From Flavobacteriales bacterium (GTDB lineage Bacteria > Bacteroidota > Bacteroidia > Flavobacteriales_D > Sanyastnellaceae), in assembly GCA_016722445.1 (NCBI GenBank), contig JADKIZ010000004.1:178278-242277 (forward strand): a stretch of DNA of 64,000 nucleotides, read 5' to 3'. The position numbers were made by a program, and so were the translations under genes. The notes beneath the pieces are model-generated. The model saw nothing but the letters and a program-made list of their open reading frames with translations. It ran no database searches and was not told the DNA's origin. This document shows, piece by piece, positions 1 through 10,362 of the stretch. How positions within the stretch are numbered: the stretch's first letter is position 1; each line of letters opens with the position of its first letter.

Positions 1-369
1 GCAGATGACAGAATTGTTTTAGCGGGAAAAACAAACAACGGAACCAACAATGATATTGGCCTCGCCAGGTATTTGCATACTGGTACCGATCATGTTATAG
101 GCGAAACACTTGAAAAGGTTCAACTGTTTCCAAATCCTGTCCGTGCCGGACATGAAATACAACTCAGTGGAATTGAGCACGCCGACATAGAAAGTATGGC
201 CATCATCAATCAACTTGGAATGACTGTCACAGAGCAGATTCCATCATTTAATCACTGGAATTATATTCAACTTCCGGAATTATCGGCAAACAGCCAATAT
301 GTTTTACAGATCAAATTGAAAAACGGAGCGGTGATTCATCAATGTTTTTTGGTGATGAATAATGATTAA
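1..369 (+). CDS. C-terminal part of a delta-60 repeat protein with a probable T9SS sorting domain
   Basis: The frame is open from the first base, so this is the 3' end of a longer gene. The first ~24 residues (ADDRIVLAGKTNNGTNND then IGLARYL) match the delta-60 beta-propeller-like repeat, typically [D]G[K]I[V/L]xAGxxxNGxNxDxxLxRY. After a short linker the last ~80 residues contain VQLFPNPVRAG and end in a region rich in short beta strands, as in T9SS type A C-terminal sorting domains, although the final residues (CFLVMNND) are not the typical Arg/Lys ending. The protein is probably secreted across the outer membrane and attached to the surface; its ligand or role cannot be told. It converges on dnaJ with a gap of only 24 bases. 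Confidence 0.75.
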   Translation, partial: ADDRIVLAGKTNNGTNNDIGLARYLHTGTDHVIGETLEKVQLFPNPVRAGHEIQLSGIEHADIESMAIINQLGMTVTEQIPSFNHWNYIQLPELSANSQYVLQIKLKNGAVIHQCFLVMNND

Positions 370-393
370 ATCTTGCCGTTAAATCGTCTGTTT

Positions 394-1508
394 CTACTGG
401 AACATTTCTTTTACCTTTTGGAAAAAGGATTTGTCTTTGCCTGTAGGATTGGGTTTAAAATTGGGAGATTGCTTTAGTTTTTCCAACAGCTTTTTCTCTT
501 CGTCATTTAATTTCTGAGGTGTCCAAACATTGATGTTCACCAGCAGATCACCGTGCCCATATCCATTCACATCTTTCAACCCTTTGCCTTTTAAGCGAAC
601 AATTTTCCCGCTTTGCGTACCAGGTTCAATTTTTATCTGAGCTCTTCCTTTGACGAGAGGAATCTCAGCAGGCGCACCCATTGCCGCGTCGGCGAAATTG
701 ATGTAGAGATCGTAGTAAAGATTAATGCCATCTCTCTTGAGTTCCTGATGTTCCTCTTCTTCAATCTGAACGAGAAGATCGCCGGGAATGCCGCCATAAG
801 GACCCGCATTTCCTTTACCTGCAACATTGAGAGTCATTCCTTCTCCAACACCTGCAGGAATATTTATTTCTAGAATTTCTTCGCTTCGCTTTTGTCCGTT
901 TTCATCGGCATCTTTCGGCTTATTTTTTATGGTCTTGCCTGCACCGTGACACTTAGGACAAGTTGATGTCGTGGCCATCTGACCCAAAATTGTATTGGTC
1001 ACACGGCGCACCTGACCATTTCCCCCACAAGTGGTGCACGTATCAAAGGTCACATCATTCGAATTGATGAGTTTGAAAACCTTGATTTTTTTGGTGCAGC
1101 CATTCGCGATTTCTTCGAGGTTCAACTTCACTTTGATGCGAAGATTTGAACCTTTCACACGACGCTGACCGCCGCCACCTCCACCACCAAATCCACCACC
1201 ACCAAATGCTCCTCCGAATATGTCGCCGAACTGTGAGAATATGTCGTCCATATTCATGTGTTGTCCACCTCCACCAAATCCACCACCCATACCCGCGTGT
1301 CCATACTGATCGTATTGCGCACGTTTCTGCGGATCACTCAAAATGCCATAAGCATCAGCAGCCTCCTTGAATTTTTCTTCCGCTTCTGAATTACCAGGAT
1401 TCTTGTCTGGATGAAATTTTAACGCCATCTGACGATAAGCCTTTTTATCTCAGCTTCTGAAGCTCCTTTGCTTATCCCCAATATGTCGTAATAGTCTCTT
1501 TTTGCCAT
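394..1508 (-). CDS. dnaJ: DnaJ (Hsp40) co-chaperone, frameshifted in the J domain
   Basis: DnaJ stimulates DnaK ATPase activity and delivers unfolded substrates. The full gene reads from the ATG at 1508 (MAKRDYYDILG) but loses frame at a run of five T at 1442-1446 (A5 in the gene), where A6 would restore EIKKAYRQMALKFHPDKNP with the HPD motif. Repaired length is 371 residues, normal for the family. It has a J domain (~1-70), a Gly/Phe-rich linker (~75-115), and a zinc-finger region with CTTCGG and CPKCHG but apparently fewer CXXCXGXG repeats than the usual four. A substrate-binding C-terminal domain with GDLLV motifs follows. It lies 21 bases downstream of grpE, the usual partner. The indel looks like a homopolymer consensus error; a real lesion would leave an inactive chaperone. 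Confidence 0.92.
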
Positions 1509-1529
1509 GTGTAATGCGCTAATACTTGT

Positions 1530-2098
1530 TTACTGACCAATGACCACTTTTGAAAAACGAATCACCTTGTCATTGAGCATATATCCCTTTTCAACTTCAT
1601 CTACGACCTTACCAACCATATCAGAGTCGGCGCTGGAATCTGAGTGATGGCTTCATGGTAATCGGTATCGAAGACCTGCCCTGTCGATTCCATCGGCTTC
1701 AAACCTTTTGTTTCGAGCTTCCTGTAAATTTTTTGATGGATCAATACAAAACCTTCTCTCACGATTGATATGTCATCCACTGACTCATTGGCCTTCACAG
1801 CACGATCGAAATCATCGAGAATAGGCAACAACTCTTTGATCACATCTGAAGATGCTGTAGAAAGCAATTCAGATCTCTCCTTCATGCTTCTCTTCCGGAA
1901 ATTATCAAATTCGGCATAGAGTCGCATGTATTTGTCTCTCCATTCACCAGCTTCATGCTTCCACTTTTCGGTTTCATTTTCTGGTGTTTGCTCATCAGCA
2001 GAGGTCTCAGGAGTTCCGAGATCTGGGTTATGGGCATCAGTAAGTGCAGCTTCTGATTCTGGTTGTGGTGTCTGTTCGTTCATTTCGTCCTTGTTCAT
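1530..2098 (-). CDS. grpE: GrpE nucleotide exchange factor, frameshifted near the C-terminus
   Basis: GrpE releases ADP from DnaK and works with DnaJ, which follows directly. The protein has an acidic, Pro/Gln/Glu-rich N-terminus, a long coiled coil (EKWKHEAGEWRDKYMRLYAE), the FDNFRKRS motif and a C-terminal beta domain. The frame breaks around 1631-1636: the read sequence gives IPAPTLIWLVRS-stop, whereas one extra C restores PAPTPDMVGKVVDEVEKGY and the conserved ending KVVIGQ at the stop in 1530-1532. Repaired length is about 189 residues from the ATG at 2098. An in-frame ATG at 2143 would add a basic 15-residue extension, so the start is uncertain. Confidence 0.9.
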
Positions 2099-2190
2099 CG
2101 ATTCGAAAATTTTCCTTACCCGCGATTTCAAGTTTTTTGCCATGGCGTTGATTTGGGTCAAAGTGGCAGATAACTGCTGCCATATGCAAT

Positions 2191-2216
2191 AAAAAGCCCC
2201 CGGAAAAACCGGGGGC
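2191..2216 (-). terminator. Rho-independent terminator after the thioredoxin-like gene
   Basis: A perfect 8-bp GC-rich stem (gcccccgg / ccgggggc, 2196-2203 with 2209-2216) has a 5-base loop and is followed on the minus strand by a T5 tract. It separates the thioredoxin-like gene from grpE-dnaJ. Confidence 0.9.
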
Positions 2217-2244
2217 GCAAATGTAGTTCAATTCAAATGCTGTA

Positions 2245-2811
2245 TCAGAGGCTCTTTACATGCATATCAAGCTGCTTGTGAAGCTCCAATCCACGTAGGT
2301 TTTTAGCCACGATGATACCGTTTTCATCAATCAAAAAACTCATTGGAATGCTGGAAACACCGTAAACAGCCGCTGCGCCATTCTGCCAGCCTTTCAGGTC
2401 GCTGACATGATTCTTCCAAATCAGGCCGTCCTTTTCTATTGCACCTTTCCAGGCATCTTTATTCTGATCCAGAGAAACAGAGAAAATGTCGAATCCTTTG
2501 GCTGTTTTGAATTTGGCTTTTTGATATTTCTGATAAGCAGAAACAACATTGGGATTTTCTCTTCTGCAAGGGCCACACCATGATGCCCAGAAATCAATCA
2601 AAACGAGTTTTCCTCTCAAAGAAGAAAGTTTGATGTTTTTTCCATCCACTCCAGCCATTTCAATATCCGGAGCTTCATCACCAATATTGGTACCGATGGC
2701 TACTGGTTTGTTGGCCATTTTCTTCGCTTTCACCGGCGATTCTACTGTGGTGAAACTGTAAACAGATACTGTCGCGATCACTACAGTCAAAATTGCAATT
2801 ACTTTTTTCAT
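2245..2811 (-). CDS. TlpA/ResA-type thiol-disulfide oxidoreductase (exported)
   Basis: This 188-residue protein has an N-terminal signal or anchor segment (MKKVIAILTVVIATVSVYSF) followed by a redoxin/AhpC-TSA fold of the TlpA family. The active-site motif WASWCGPCRRENP is at about residues 76-88, preceded by GKLVLIDFWASW, and the cis-Pro region is GVSSIPMSFLID. Family knowledge indicates a periplasmic reductant, for example in cytochrome c maturation or repair of oxidised cysteines; the substrate cannot be deduced. It is probably monocistronic, with murA upstream on the same strand (86-base gap) and a strong terminator downstream. Confidence 0.9.
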   Translation of the reverse strand: MKKVIAILTVVIATVSVYSFTTVESPVKAKKMANKPVAIGTNIGDEAPDIEMAGVDGKNIKLSSLRGKLVLIDFWASWCGPCRRENPNVVSAYQKYQKAKFKTAKGFDIFSVSLDQNKDAWKGAIEKDGLIWKNHVSDLKGWQNGAAAVYGVSSIPMSFLIDENGIIVAKNLRGLELHKQLDMHVKSL

Positions 2812-2897
2812 GGATTTTTTTTTCAGTGGTTAAAATTAACGACGTTTCCCATCTTGTTTCCAAACATTCTGCCAAAGCTTTCTTCTGGATTGAATTT

Positions 2898-4208
2898 CTA
2901 CGAATCTATTCTGGTAATATCAGCACCAATAGCCTTCAGACGATTTTCAATATCCTGATATCCGCGATCAATTTGCTCAATGTTGTGAATCGTGCTCTTG
3001 CCTTGCGCCGCCAAAGCCGCGATCAACATGGATACACCCGCCCGGATGTCCGGAGATGACATGGTGATACCCCTGAGTTTCGTTTCTCTATTGCTGCCGA
3101 TTACAACCGCTCTGTGCGGATCACAAAGGATAATTTTTGCGCCCATATCGATGAGATTATCTACGAAAAACAGACGGCTTTCGAACATCCATTGATGAAT
3201 GAGCACGCTTCCTTTAGCTTGTGTGGCCGTAACAAGCGCAACGGATATAAGGTCAGGCGTGAATGCCGGCCAGATACCGTCCCGGATTGTTAAAATGGAT
3301 CCGTCGATCAGACTTTGAATTTTATAGGATTCCTGAGAGGGTAAATAGATGTCATCTCCGCGGAATTCCATTTCAATTCCCATTTTGCGAAATACTCCCG
3401 GAATGACCCCCAATTCGGAGATAGCGCAATCTTTAATGGTGATTTCACTTTGGGTTGTGGCCGCGAGTCCGATAAAACTACCGATTTCGATCATGTCTGG
3501 CAACAACCTGTGTTCACATCCACCCAAACGATCTACTCCATCAATAATGAGTTTATTTGATCCGATACCGGAAATTTTGCCTCCCATACTCACAATCATT
3601 TTGCAAAGCTGCTGGAGATATGGCTCACAGGCGGCATTGTAAATGGTTGTTTGACCTTTGGCGAGGGACGCTGCCATCAAGACATTCGCTGTTCCCGTCA
3701 CAGACGCCTCGTCCAATACCATGTATGCACCCCGCAAATTTTTTGCGTTGATCTTATAAAAGCGATCGTCTTTCAAATGTTCGAAAGTGGCACCAAGATT
3801 TTCAAAACCACGGAGGTGGGTATCTACAGGTCGTCGACCAATTTTATCACCACCAGGTTCAGGAATGTATGCCACACCAAAACGCGCTAGCAATGGTCCA
3901 ATGATCATAATTGAACCGCGAAGCGCTCCACCTTTTTTCTTGAAGTCGTCAGTGAGCAAATATTCCAAATTGACATTCTTCGCTTCAAAAGTGAACGTAT
4001 CCTTTGACAATTGATTCACTTCAACGCCCATTTCGCCCAACAATTCGATGAGCTTCATGACATCACGAATATTCGGAATATTGGAAATGGTTACCTTTTC
4101 AGGTGTAAGAAGAACAGCAGAAACAATCTGCAACGCTTCATTTTTGGCGCCTTGCGGAATGATTTCGCCTTTTAGTTTGTTACCGCCCCTGATTTCAAAA
4201 GATGACAT
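2898..4208 (-). CDS. murA: UDP-N-acetylglucosamine 1-carboxyvinyltransferase
   Basis: MurA transfers enolpyruvyl from PEP to UDP-GlcNAc, the first committed step of peptidoglycan synthesis in the cytoplasm. The start at 4208 (MSSFEIRGGNKLKGEI) is preferred over an upstream one that would add a non-family 19-residue hydrophobic extension. Length is 436 residues. Family signatures include QGAKNEAL (Lys22-Asn23), GGALRGSIMIIGPLLARFG, and RPVDTHLRG. In the catalytic loop the usual PGGC is PGGD: Asp121 (codon 3846-3848) replaces the catalytic cysteine. The same exchange occurs in Mycobacterium MurA and gives intrinsic fosfomycin insensitivity while retaining activity. The rest of the protein is intact. 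Confidence 0.97.
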   Translation of the reverse strand: MSSFEIRGGNKLKGEIIPQGAKNEALQIVSAVLLTPEKVTISNIPNIRDVMKLIELLGEMGVEVNQLSKDTFTFEAKNVNLEYLLTDDFKKKGGALRGSIMIIGPLLARFGVAYIPEPGGDKIGRRPVDTHLRGFENLGATFEHLKDDRFYKINAKNLRGAYMVLDEASVTGTANVLMAASLAKGQTTIYNAACEPYLQQLCKMIVSMGGKISGIGSNKLIIDGVDRLGGCEHRLLPDMIEIGSFIGLAATTQSEITIKDCAISELGVIPGVFRKMGIEMEFRGDDIYLPSQESYKIQSLIDGSILTIRDGIWPAFTPDLISVALVTATQAKGSVLIHQWMFESRLFFVDNLIDMGAKIILCDPHRAVVIGSNRETKLRGITMSSPDIRAGVSMLIAALAAQGKSTIHNIEQIDRGYQDIENRLKAIGADITRIDS

Positions 4209-4359
4209 GGATGTGTAATTTATTCCATGCGAAAAAAAGAGGAATAGTCCAATTACAGATAACACCCATGCGAACTTATCGACACGGATAAGGTGATGAA
4301 GATCTTAAATCACAGAATAAATGAAATCGATCAATTCAAGACATAAAGTCAAGATTCTC

Positions 4360-5376
4360 TTAATGCACGATTTTCATCCTGCGACGATTGATCGATCCAA
4401 GATAGGATACAGCCAATTCAATACCTCCTGGACGCTTGTCTAAATAAGGCATTCTTGCCACGCGAACATCGTATCCCAATGAGAAAGTTATGGCCCGCTT
4501 ATATTCAAATCCAATGAATGGATGAACTGCATCTTTTGAGCGGTAGAACAAACCAGCAACAGCAGCACTTGAAGTTCTGTTTGTTGTATATCGACTATCA
4601 TCTCCGATTCGATAGCTGAATGTTGTTCCAAGTATGACTTCATTTGCACCAGCTTGTCGTTGAATCAAACCATCGTATTTCAAATCAAAATGCGGATATC
4701 GCTTGCTCCATGAAAACTGCAAGGATTGACGAATTTTCAACCGATCCTTCCCTTTCGCAACCATAGTAATTTGTTGACCGCTGTGAAAGAAAGAGTAACC
4801 AAGATTAAACTTCTTTTTCTTTTTGTGTTTCCAGTTGATACCTGCTCCGATATCTACAAAGCCACGCTTGGTGCTGATAAAACGCTCCTGATCATCAGCC
4901 ATTGGATCATAATTGACCCCATTGTATTGCGCATCCCATGCAAGACCAGAAAAATCAATACTGTTTTGCTGGTAACCGATCTGAAATCCTCCTGATAACA
5001 AATCGCTTTGGCTGGCCAAGAGGTGATAAGCGGCTGTTCCTTTTACCACGAAAGTTTTTTGCTGCGCTTTACCTGCTTCATCTTGTATAATGAGCAATCC
5101 GAAACCTGCGTAGTTGTCATTGTACAAACTCAACAGTTTATACTGCGCATCGAATCCACTAGTGGTGTATCCGCTTGCAATATTTCTCCATTGCCTTTTA
5201 TGAAAAATAGAACCTTTCAGCATTTGCTCGAATTGTCCTGTTAAGGCTGGATTGTACAACTGTGTGCAACTCTCGAATCGAGTAAGGTGCATATCCTGAG
5301 CGAACACTTCAGAAGTGGCAACAAGTGTTGCTGCAATCGCCAGAATTCCTGTGTATATGTATCTTATTAATTTCAT
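4360..5376 (-). CDS. PorP/SprF family outer-membrane protein (T9SS-associated)
   Basis: The protein has 338 residues with a cleavable signal peptide ending in ...ATSEVFAQD. The start of the mature protein contains the family hallmark of an N-terminal QLYNPALTG segment, followed by FHKRQWRNI and alternating beta strands typical of a 14-16-stranded barrel. PorP/SprF proteins sit in the outer membrane and bind or help secrete a partner protein carrying a T9SS type B sorting domain. Here the gene begins two bases after the stop codon of such an adhesin (5379-8925), the classic pairing, so it is most likely the dedicated anchor for that protein. It is the last gene of the seven-gene operon. Confidence 0.93.
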   Translation of the reverse strand: MKLIRYIYTGILAIAATLVATSEVFAQDMHLTRFESCTQLYNPALTGQFEQMLKGSIFHKRQWRNIASGYTTSGFDAQYKLLSLYNDNYAGFGLLIIQDEAGKAQQKTFVVKGTAAYHLLASQSDLLSGGFQIGYQQNSIDFSGLAWDAQYNGVNYDPMADDQERFISTKRGFVDIGAGINWKHKKKKKFNLGYSFFHSGQQITMVAKGKDRLKIRQSLQFSWSKRYPHFDLKYDGLIQRQAGANEVILGTTFSYRIGDDSRYTTNRTSSAAVAGLFYRSKDAVHPFIGFEYKRAITFSLGYDVRVARMPYLDKRPGGIELAVSYLGSINRRRMKIVH

Positions 5377-5378
5377 GA

Positions 5379-8300
5379 TTATCTCACCAAAACAATTTCA
5401 CCTGATTTTTCCTTGCGTTCATTGCCAATGTATGCGCATTGTATAGAAATAACTTCCTGAAGATGCCGGCTGTCCCCGCAATTGTCCATCCCAACCTTTC
5501 TTAACATCATCGGTAAAAAATACTTCCTCACCCCATCTGTCGTAGAGATGAAAATCCAATTTGGACAATCCAAATCCGCGAACAAAAAGTGTATCGTTGT
5601 GTTTGTCACCATTGGGTGAAAAAATATCAGGAATAAAAATCGGCTCTAATGGAAGAATACAAATAGCCTGCGTCGCAGATGATGTACAGCCTCCTTCATT
5701 TTGGATGGTAAGGGTAACCTCTAAATTGCCAGGACTGCCATAACCATGATTGACATTTTGCCCAGGAACATACGCCTGTGTTGAACCATCTCCAAAATCC
5801 CAAGTTCCGGTAATACCATTCTGAGAAAGATCGATGAAAGCGATGTTGCCCATATCCGCAAAAGCAATACAAGGATCATTAGGAGTAATGCTGAAATTGG
5901 CAGTTAGCGATGGATAAGCTGGTATCACGCCATTTTCTTCAACATCACAACCATTCACCAAATCAGTGATGACAAGTGTCCATGCTGTTCCCGCATTCGC
6001 AAAGAGGGTATCTTGAAAAATATTGTTATTCCATTCTACCGTGTAGCTGCCATCAGGTAGTGCAACATCAACCGTCGCCCAACCTTGAGTGCCTGCACAC
6101 GCAGCATCACTGGTATCAACCAACGAAAGAATTGGAGGTACTACGTCAATAAATATACTGGCGTTCACTGGTACTGAGCAATTGTCAGAGACAGATACGC
6201 TGATGGTAGTAGGAGTACCTGGTGTTGAAGTATTCGTCGAAACTGGGAAGCCACCATTACTCCAAGAATAGATGTAACCGTTGTTTGGATTTCCTCCTGT
6301 GGTGGTTGCTGTCAGGGTTACTGCTTGATCATCACAAATGAGTGTGTCATTCGCAGCCACCGTCATTATCAGTTCAGGATAAATTTCGAAGTCAATGGTA
6401 TCTGCTGTTTGTGGACAGTACAACGGTGTATATCGGTAAATCACCTGATAGCTTCCTTCACCTAAAATGGATGGGTTGAAACTATAAGTTGGAAGTGATC
6501 CCAATAAAATACCACCACCAGGTGTTCCGGAAAAATTCACAGTCATGTCGACAAAACAATATTCTTCATCCAAACCAGTGATAGCAGCCTCAATTGCTTC
6601 TTCCACATTCACCAAAACGCTATCCGAACATCCTGCAGGATTACTCCAATGAATCCAACTCGTACCAAAATCCGCAATTGAAGGATCAAAAAGACCCGTA
6701 TTTGCATCAAGCACACCATTGCCGCTCCAAGTGCCACCAGGAGTAACTCCTGCAACAAGAACTACAGGTGCATCAGATGAACAAAAATTCATTTGATTAT
6801 CCGGCAAATTGTTTTGGAAGACATTGATGTCTACTACATCACTGCAATTGTTCAAAGTATATGTAATGGTATGTTCTCCCAATCCGGCAGTTGCAGGACT
6901 AAAGGAATATCCTGTACCAACATTACCAGTGATACCAGGTCCTGTCCATGTACCACCTTCGGGAATTGCAAATCCGATGTTGTTTTCATCCAATGGCACA
7001 GCACTATCGTCAATACAGAAATTCAATTCATTTACATCAACTGCAGTTTCTACTACCCAGACATACATCGTATCTACACAACCATTGGGTGCATTGTATA
7101 AAATGTATGTATATGTGTCATTTGCAATCACAGAAGGATCAAACAAACCTGTACTGGCATTGCTCATCGCACCATCTGGGCTGGTCCAGAACCCGCCTGT
7201 AGGTATGGGCGTATTGTCCAGCACTACCTGAGCTTGCAAAGGACATGCAGTGTGATAACTATCGATGTTGATTTGTTTCACGTAAACATCAAAATCCTGT
7301 GAACAACCATTGATCGTATAGGTGAATTGGTGATCACCAGGAGACATTTGCTGAGGGGCAAAAATTCCCTGAGTAGCGTCGGTGATTCCTGTACCAGACC
7401 AAACACCACCATACGGTGTGAATGAAATGGTATCAAACCACTGCGACTGACAAACGCTATCTAATTCGAAAGGACCGCCGATGTCATCGACATTTACAGT
7501 AAGTACATCCGTACATCCATTCACAGAATAATTCACATCGAATGTTCCCGCCGCTACCGGATCAAACATACCAGTAATCGTTGTGTTTGGTCCATCCCAT
7601 GTTCCTCCGGCAGGTGTTGCTTGAAGTTGAAATGGAGAAGAACCAGGACAAGCCGCCGTCACAAATTGTGTTTCGATCGGAGTAATGGTTATAGCAATAC
7701 TATCAGTACAACCTTCAGTAGCGTAGTATGCATAAGTTATTCCACCACCTACAAGATCCGGATCTAACAAGTTGGTACCGGTAATCACGGCATCACCACT
7801 CCATTCACCGTTTCCGGTGGCATCGAGAACCAAATCATCTGCAGACTGACATATGGTTTGAGCTTGTGTGATAATGTCAAAATTTTCAATACCTAATGTG
7901 AACGTTTTCACGACGCTATTTCCGGTTTCCGTCTCTGTGATGGTAACGGTATACGTTGTAGAAGTTGATGGACAAACGTCGTGAGGTCCTGCTGTTGCAG
8001 GAAGGCCATTGTTCCAAGCGTAGGTGTATGTAAAACAACCATCGACCTCTGCCGTGATCTGGGCACAATTTCCGGGACAAATGGTGTTTGAACTGGAGGT
8101 AATGTTCGCACTTACACCGCAGTTTTCAAAAGTAAACTGTGTAGATACAGTGTAGGGATAGATGATCCCACAATTGTCAGGAATATTGATGTCCAATTGA
8201 ACGCCAAAATCACAATTGTATGTGAAAGGTTGTGCGAGGGTGAGTGTTACCAAGCTGGTCTGTCCTCCAGCACAATTTTGTTGGACATTGGTTACCGGAA

Positions 8301-8925
8301 TGTTTTGACCATTTGCAACAACTGTAAATAACGCATCAGTCAGCCAGGCACACTGAATGGCCTGCGACAAATTCACATTGAGTTGTGAGGCATTGCAAAC
8401 AGGTATGGTATTCACCGCTATATCGGGTGGAATTGGCACGGGTTGTTGACTGATCCATTGTGCAGTAAAACCAGCACCCGAAACATTCGTATCTGAAGTA
8501 GAAACGAAAGTGACTGCTCCACTATTGGCAATAAGCACTGGCGGAAGGGTCTGTCCGGTGAAGGTTCCTAACAAAGTTCCACTAGCATCCGGTCCATCAT
8601 ATACACTGAGAAAATCAAGATTCAACTCATAGGCGAACTCACCAGAAAATGTAATGGTAATAACACCACCCGGATTGATTACCGTCGTGATGTTTTCATT
8701 CATGCCATATGGCAAATTTGGACCACCGCTATCGTAGAGTATACCCTGACACTCTCCAATGGTGGTATTGGACATATTGAACTCCGGAAGATCCTGAGCA
8801 TCGGTCTTTGTAACAGACAGAATTGCGGTGATAAACAACAGGAGTGCCCTGACATCAAGCCTTGCCGGAATCATTTTCAACGATTTAGAATGTGACATTT
8901 CAAGGTGCAAGCTAATAAAACTCAT
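5379..8925 (-). CDS. Large T9SS type B (CHU_C/gliding-associated C-terminal) adhesin with CUB and repeated modules
   Basis: About 1180 residues. A signal peptide ends near SVTKTDAQ. A CUB-like domain follows (~50-160: YDSGG, LDFLSVYDG, ANSGAVTF). The centre carries six or more repeats of a ~85-residue module built on GGTWSGxGI...GxFDP...C.D.V.V. A PKD-like domain (WDFGDGS) comes near the C-terminus, then FIPDIFSPNGDKHNDTL, the type B sorting domain. The frame breaks at ~5435: one frame ends SYFYTMRIHWQ-stop, the other continues AYIGNERKEKSGEIVLVR to the stop at 5379. Restoring a lost GC in cgcgca gives TMRAYIGNER and a normal ending. The start at 8925 overlaps the previous stop (ATGA); ATGs at 8898 and 8874 are alternatives. 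It is predicted to be surface-exposed and anchored with the downstream PorP/SprF. Confidence 0.88.
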
Positions 8926-9371
8926 AGTGAATCCACAATGAGGACGTTTGGTGTCCTGATAGCGTTGCTCCAATTACCTGCTCTGTCGCGTATTTCTACG
9001 GAAAAAGAGGTTTGTTCCTGCGTGCCATTTCCCATGAGAAACAATGGATCAAGTTCTATAGAATAGCTGCCCTTGATATGCAACTCCTCGTTATTTGGAG
9101 TCATCGGGGGCACATGGTACCAATCATAATCTGACAGTCGCGAATCTTTGACACGCAAAGTGAGCACATCTGGATCGGCATTGCCCAAATCACCTTGGTA
9201 ATCTTCGTAGGTCAAGTTGATCTGCAGATTATTGTTGAATTGCTCCACTTCAGTACCTGAAATATTTTTAAATTCAATGACAGGAGCAACAGGATTGTCT
9301 TCCTTTTTTTTACACGAAAAAATCAGTAAAAGCAAGGATATGATGTAGAGTTTATGATGAAATATTTTCAT
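8922..9371 (-). CDS. Small lipoprotein of unknown function
   Basis: The protein has 149 residues from the ATG at 9371 with a lipoprotein signal (MKIFHHKLYIISLLLLIFSC followed by KKKED). The body is beta-rich and contains NLTYEDYQGDLGNADPD, a pattern seen in Bacteroidota lipoproteins that follow DUF1501-type genes, and VEIRDRAGNWSNAIRTP near the end. No enzymatic motif is visible. It overlaps both neighbours by four bases (ATGA at 9368-9371 and 8922-8925), so it is translationally coupled between the CX4CH lipoprotein and the large adhesin. An accessory envelope role is inferred from position only. Confidence 0.75.
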   Translation of the reverse strand: MKIFHHKLYIISLLLLIFSCKKKEDNPVAPVIEFKNISGTEVEQFNNNLQINLTYEDYQGDLGNADPDVLTLRVKDSRLSDYDWYHVPPMTPNNEELHIKGSYSIELDPLFLMGNGTQEQTSFSVEIRDRAGNWSNAIRTPNVLIVDSL

Positions 9372-10362
9372 ATCACTTTCAGTGAAAAAATTAGAAACCA
9401 AAGTGGCATGGATTCACTGTTTGGTATTTCAGTAAATCCAGATTGGACACCATCATCAATCAATGTCCGCAGATAAACAAGATCACCAGGATTCGAGTTG
9501 CTCAAATCAAGAGTCGCTTTGTAATAAAATGGAACAGCGGAACCTTCTCCGAAAGGAACCGCATTCACTGGCCCTTCTTGATTGAAGATGGATTGAACAG
9601 CTCCTGAAAAATCGAGACTGCTTGATGACGCTTGTAATGTAATCGCGTCAAATCCGGTTGGATAAGCGTTGTCATCATAAGGCAAAACCCATATGTCTAT
9701 CAGCTCTGAAGGCACTTCAATAGAGCCGATTCCATAAGGAGAATTTTCTTCTCTGGGATATGGATAAGTGGTATTGTTATGCGGAAAAACAACAAGGCCG
9801 TATACCATTGGCGGCATATTGGCTTCCGCTGCAGCAGCAGGATTTCCATAAACATCCTTCGCTCCACCATTGATCCAATCCCGAATTTTCGAGATATAGT
9901 ATTCTTTATTGGAATTCCAGTCTGATTGTGGATCTACCACTGCAGGCATAATGCCCGAGGTATTTTCAACATCCACAGTCAATCGAAGAAGCATAAAAGA
10001 GGAATCGGCATTTCCAGGAACTACTCTGTGTGTGAATGCATAGTCGGGTGTATTCGAAATGCAAGGGTGATTGACTATCGAATTGTAAGCACTTCCAATA
10101 CTTCTGAACTCAGGTTCGAATGTGCCATCGTGACAACCACTGTTGGCACAAGTTGGTCGGAAAACTTTTGCGTGTAACCAAGCAAAACTACCTTCGGGCA
10201 ATGCCGCCAAATCAGGATTATCATTATTCACCGCGGTGTAAGAGAAGCATAAGGATTGGTGACTTCATTTTTCTTACATGACGAAACGAAAAAGAATGCA
10301 GCTGCTGTGAACAACAACAAGGTATAACGATTAATTTCGATTTTCTTCATGTCGATTTTCAT
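9368..10362 (-). CDS. Lipoprotein with a CX4CH haem-like motif, frameshifted after the signal peptide
   Basis: Repaired length is about 331 residues. The ATG at 10362 overlaps the preceding stop codon (ATGA) and opens a lipoprotein signal (MKIDMKKIEINRY, then LLLFTAAAFFFVSSC). That frame stops at ~10226-10236; restoring one base joins PYASLT to VNNDNPDLAALPEGSF and the main body. Residues after this contain VFRPTCANSGCHDGTFEP, a CX4CH motif resembling the cytochrome-like domains of planctomycete PSCyt1 proteins and other haem-c candidates, then MPAVVDPQSDWNSNKEYYISKIRDWINGG, which resembles the end of such domains. The C-terminal half is beta-rich. Haem attachment is plausible but not proven, since CX4CH is less common than CXXCH. 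Confidence 0.75.

Noticed and set aside
6793..7231. Two overlapping plus-strand open frames inside the adhesin gene
   Set aside because: They are shadows of the repeat modules on the minus strand; neither has a plausible start context or family match.
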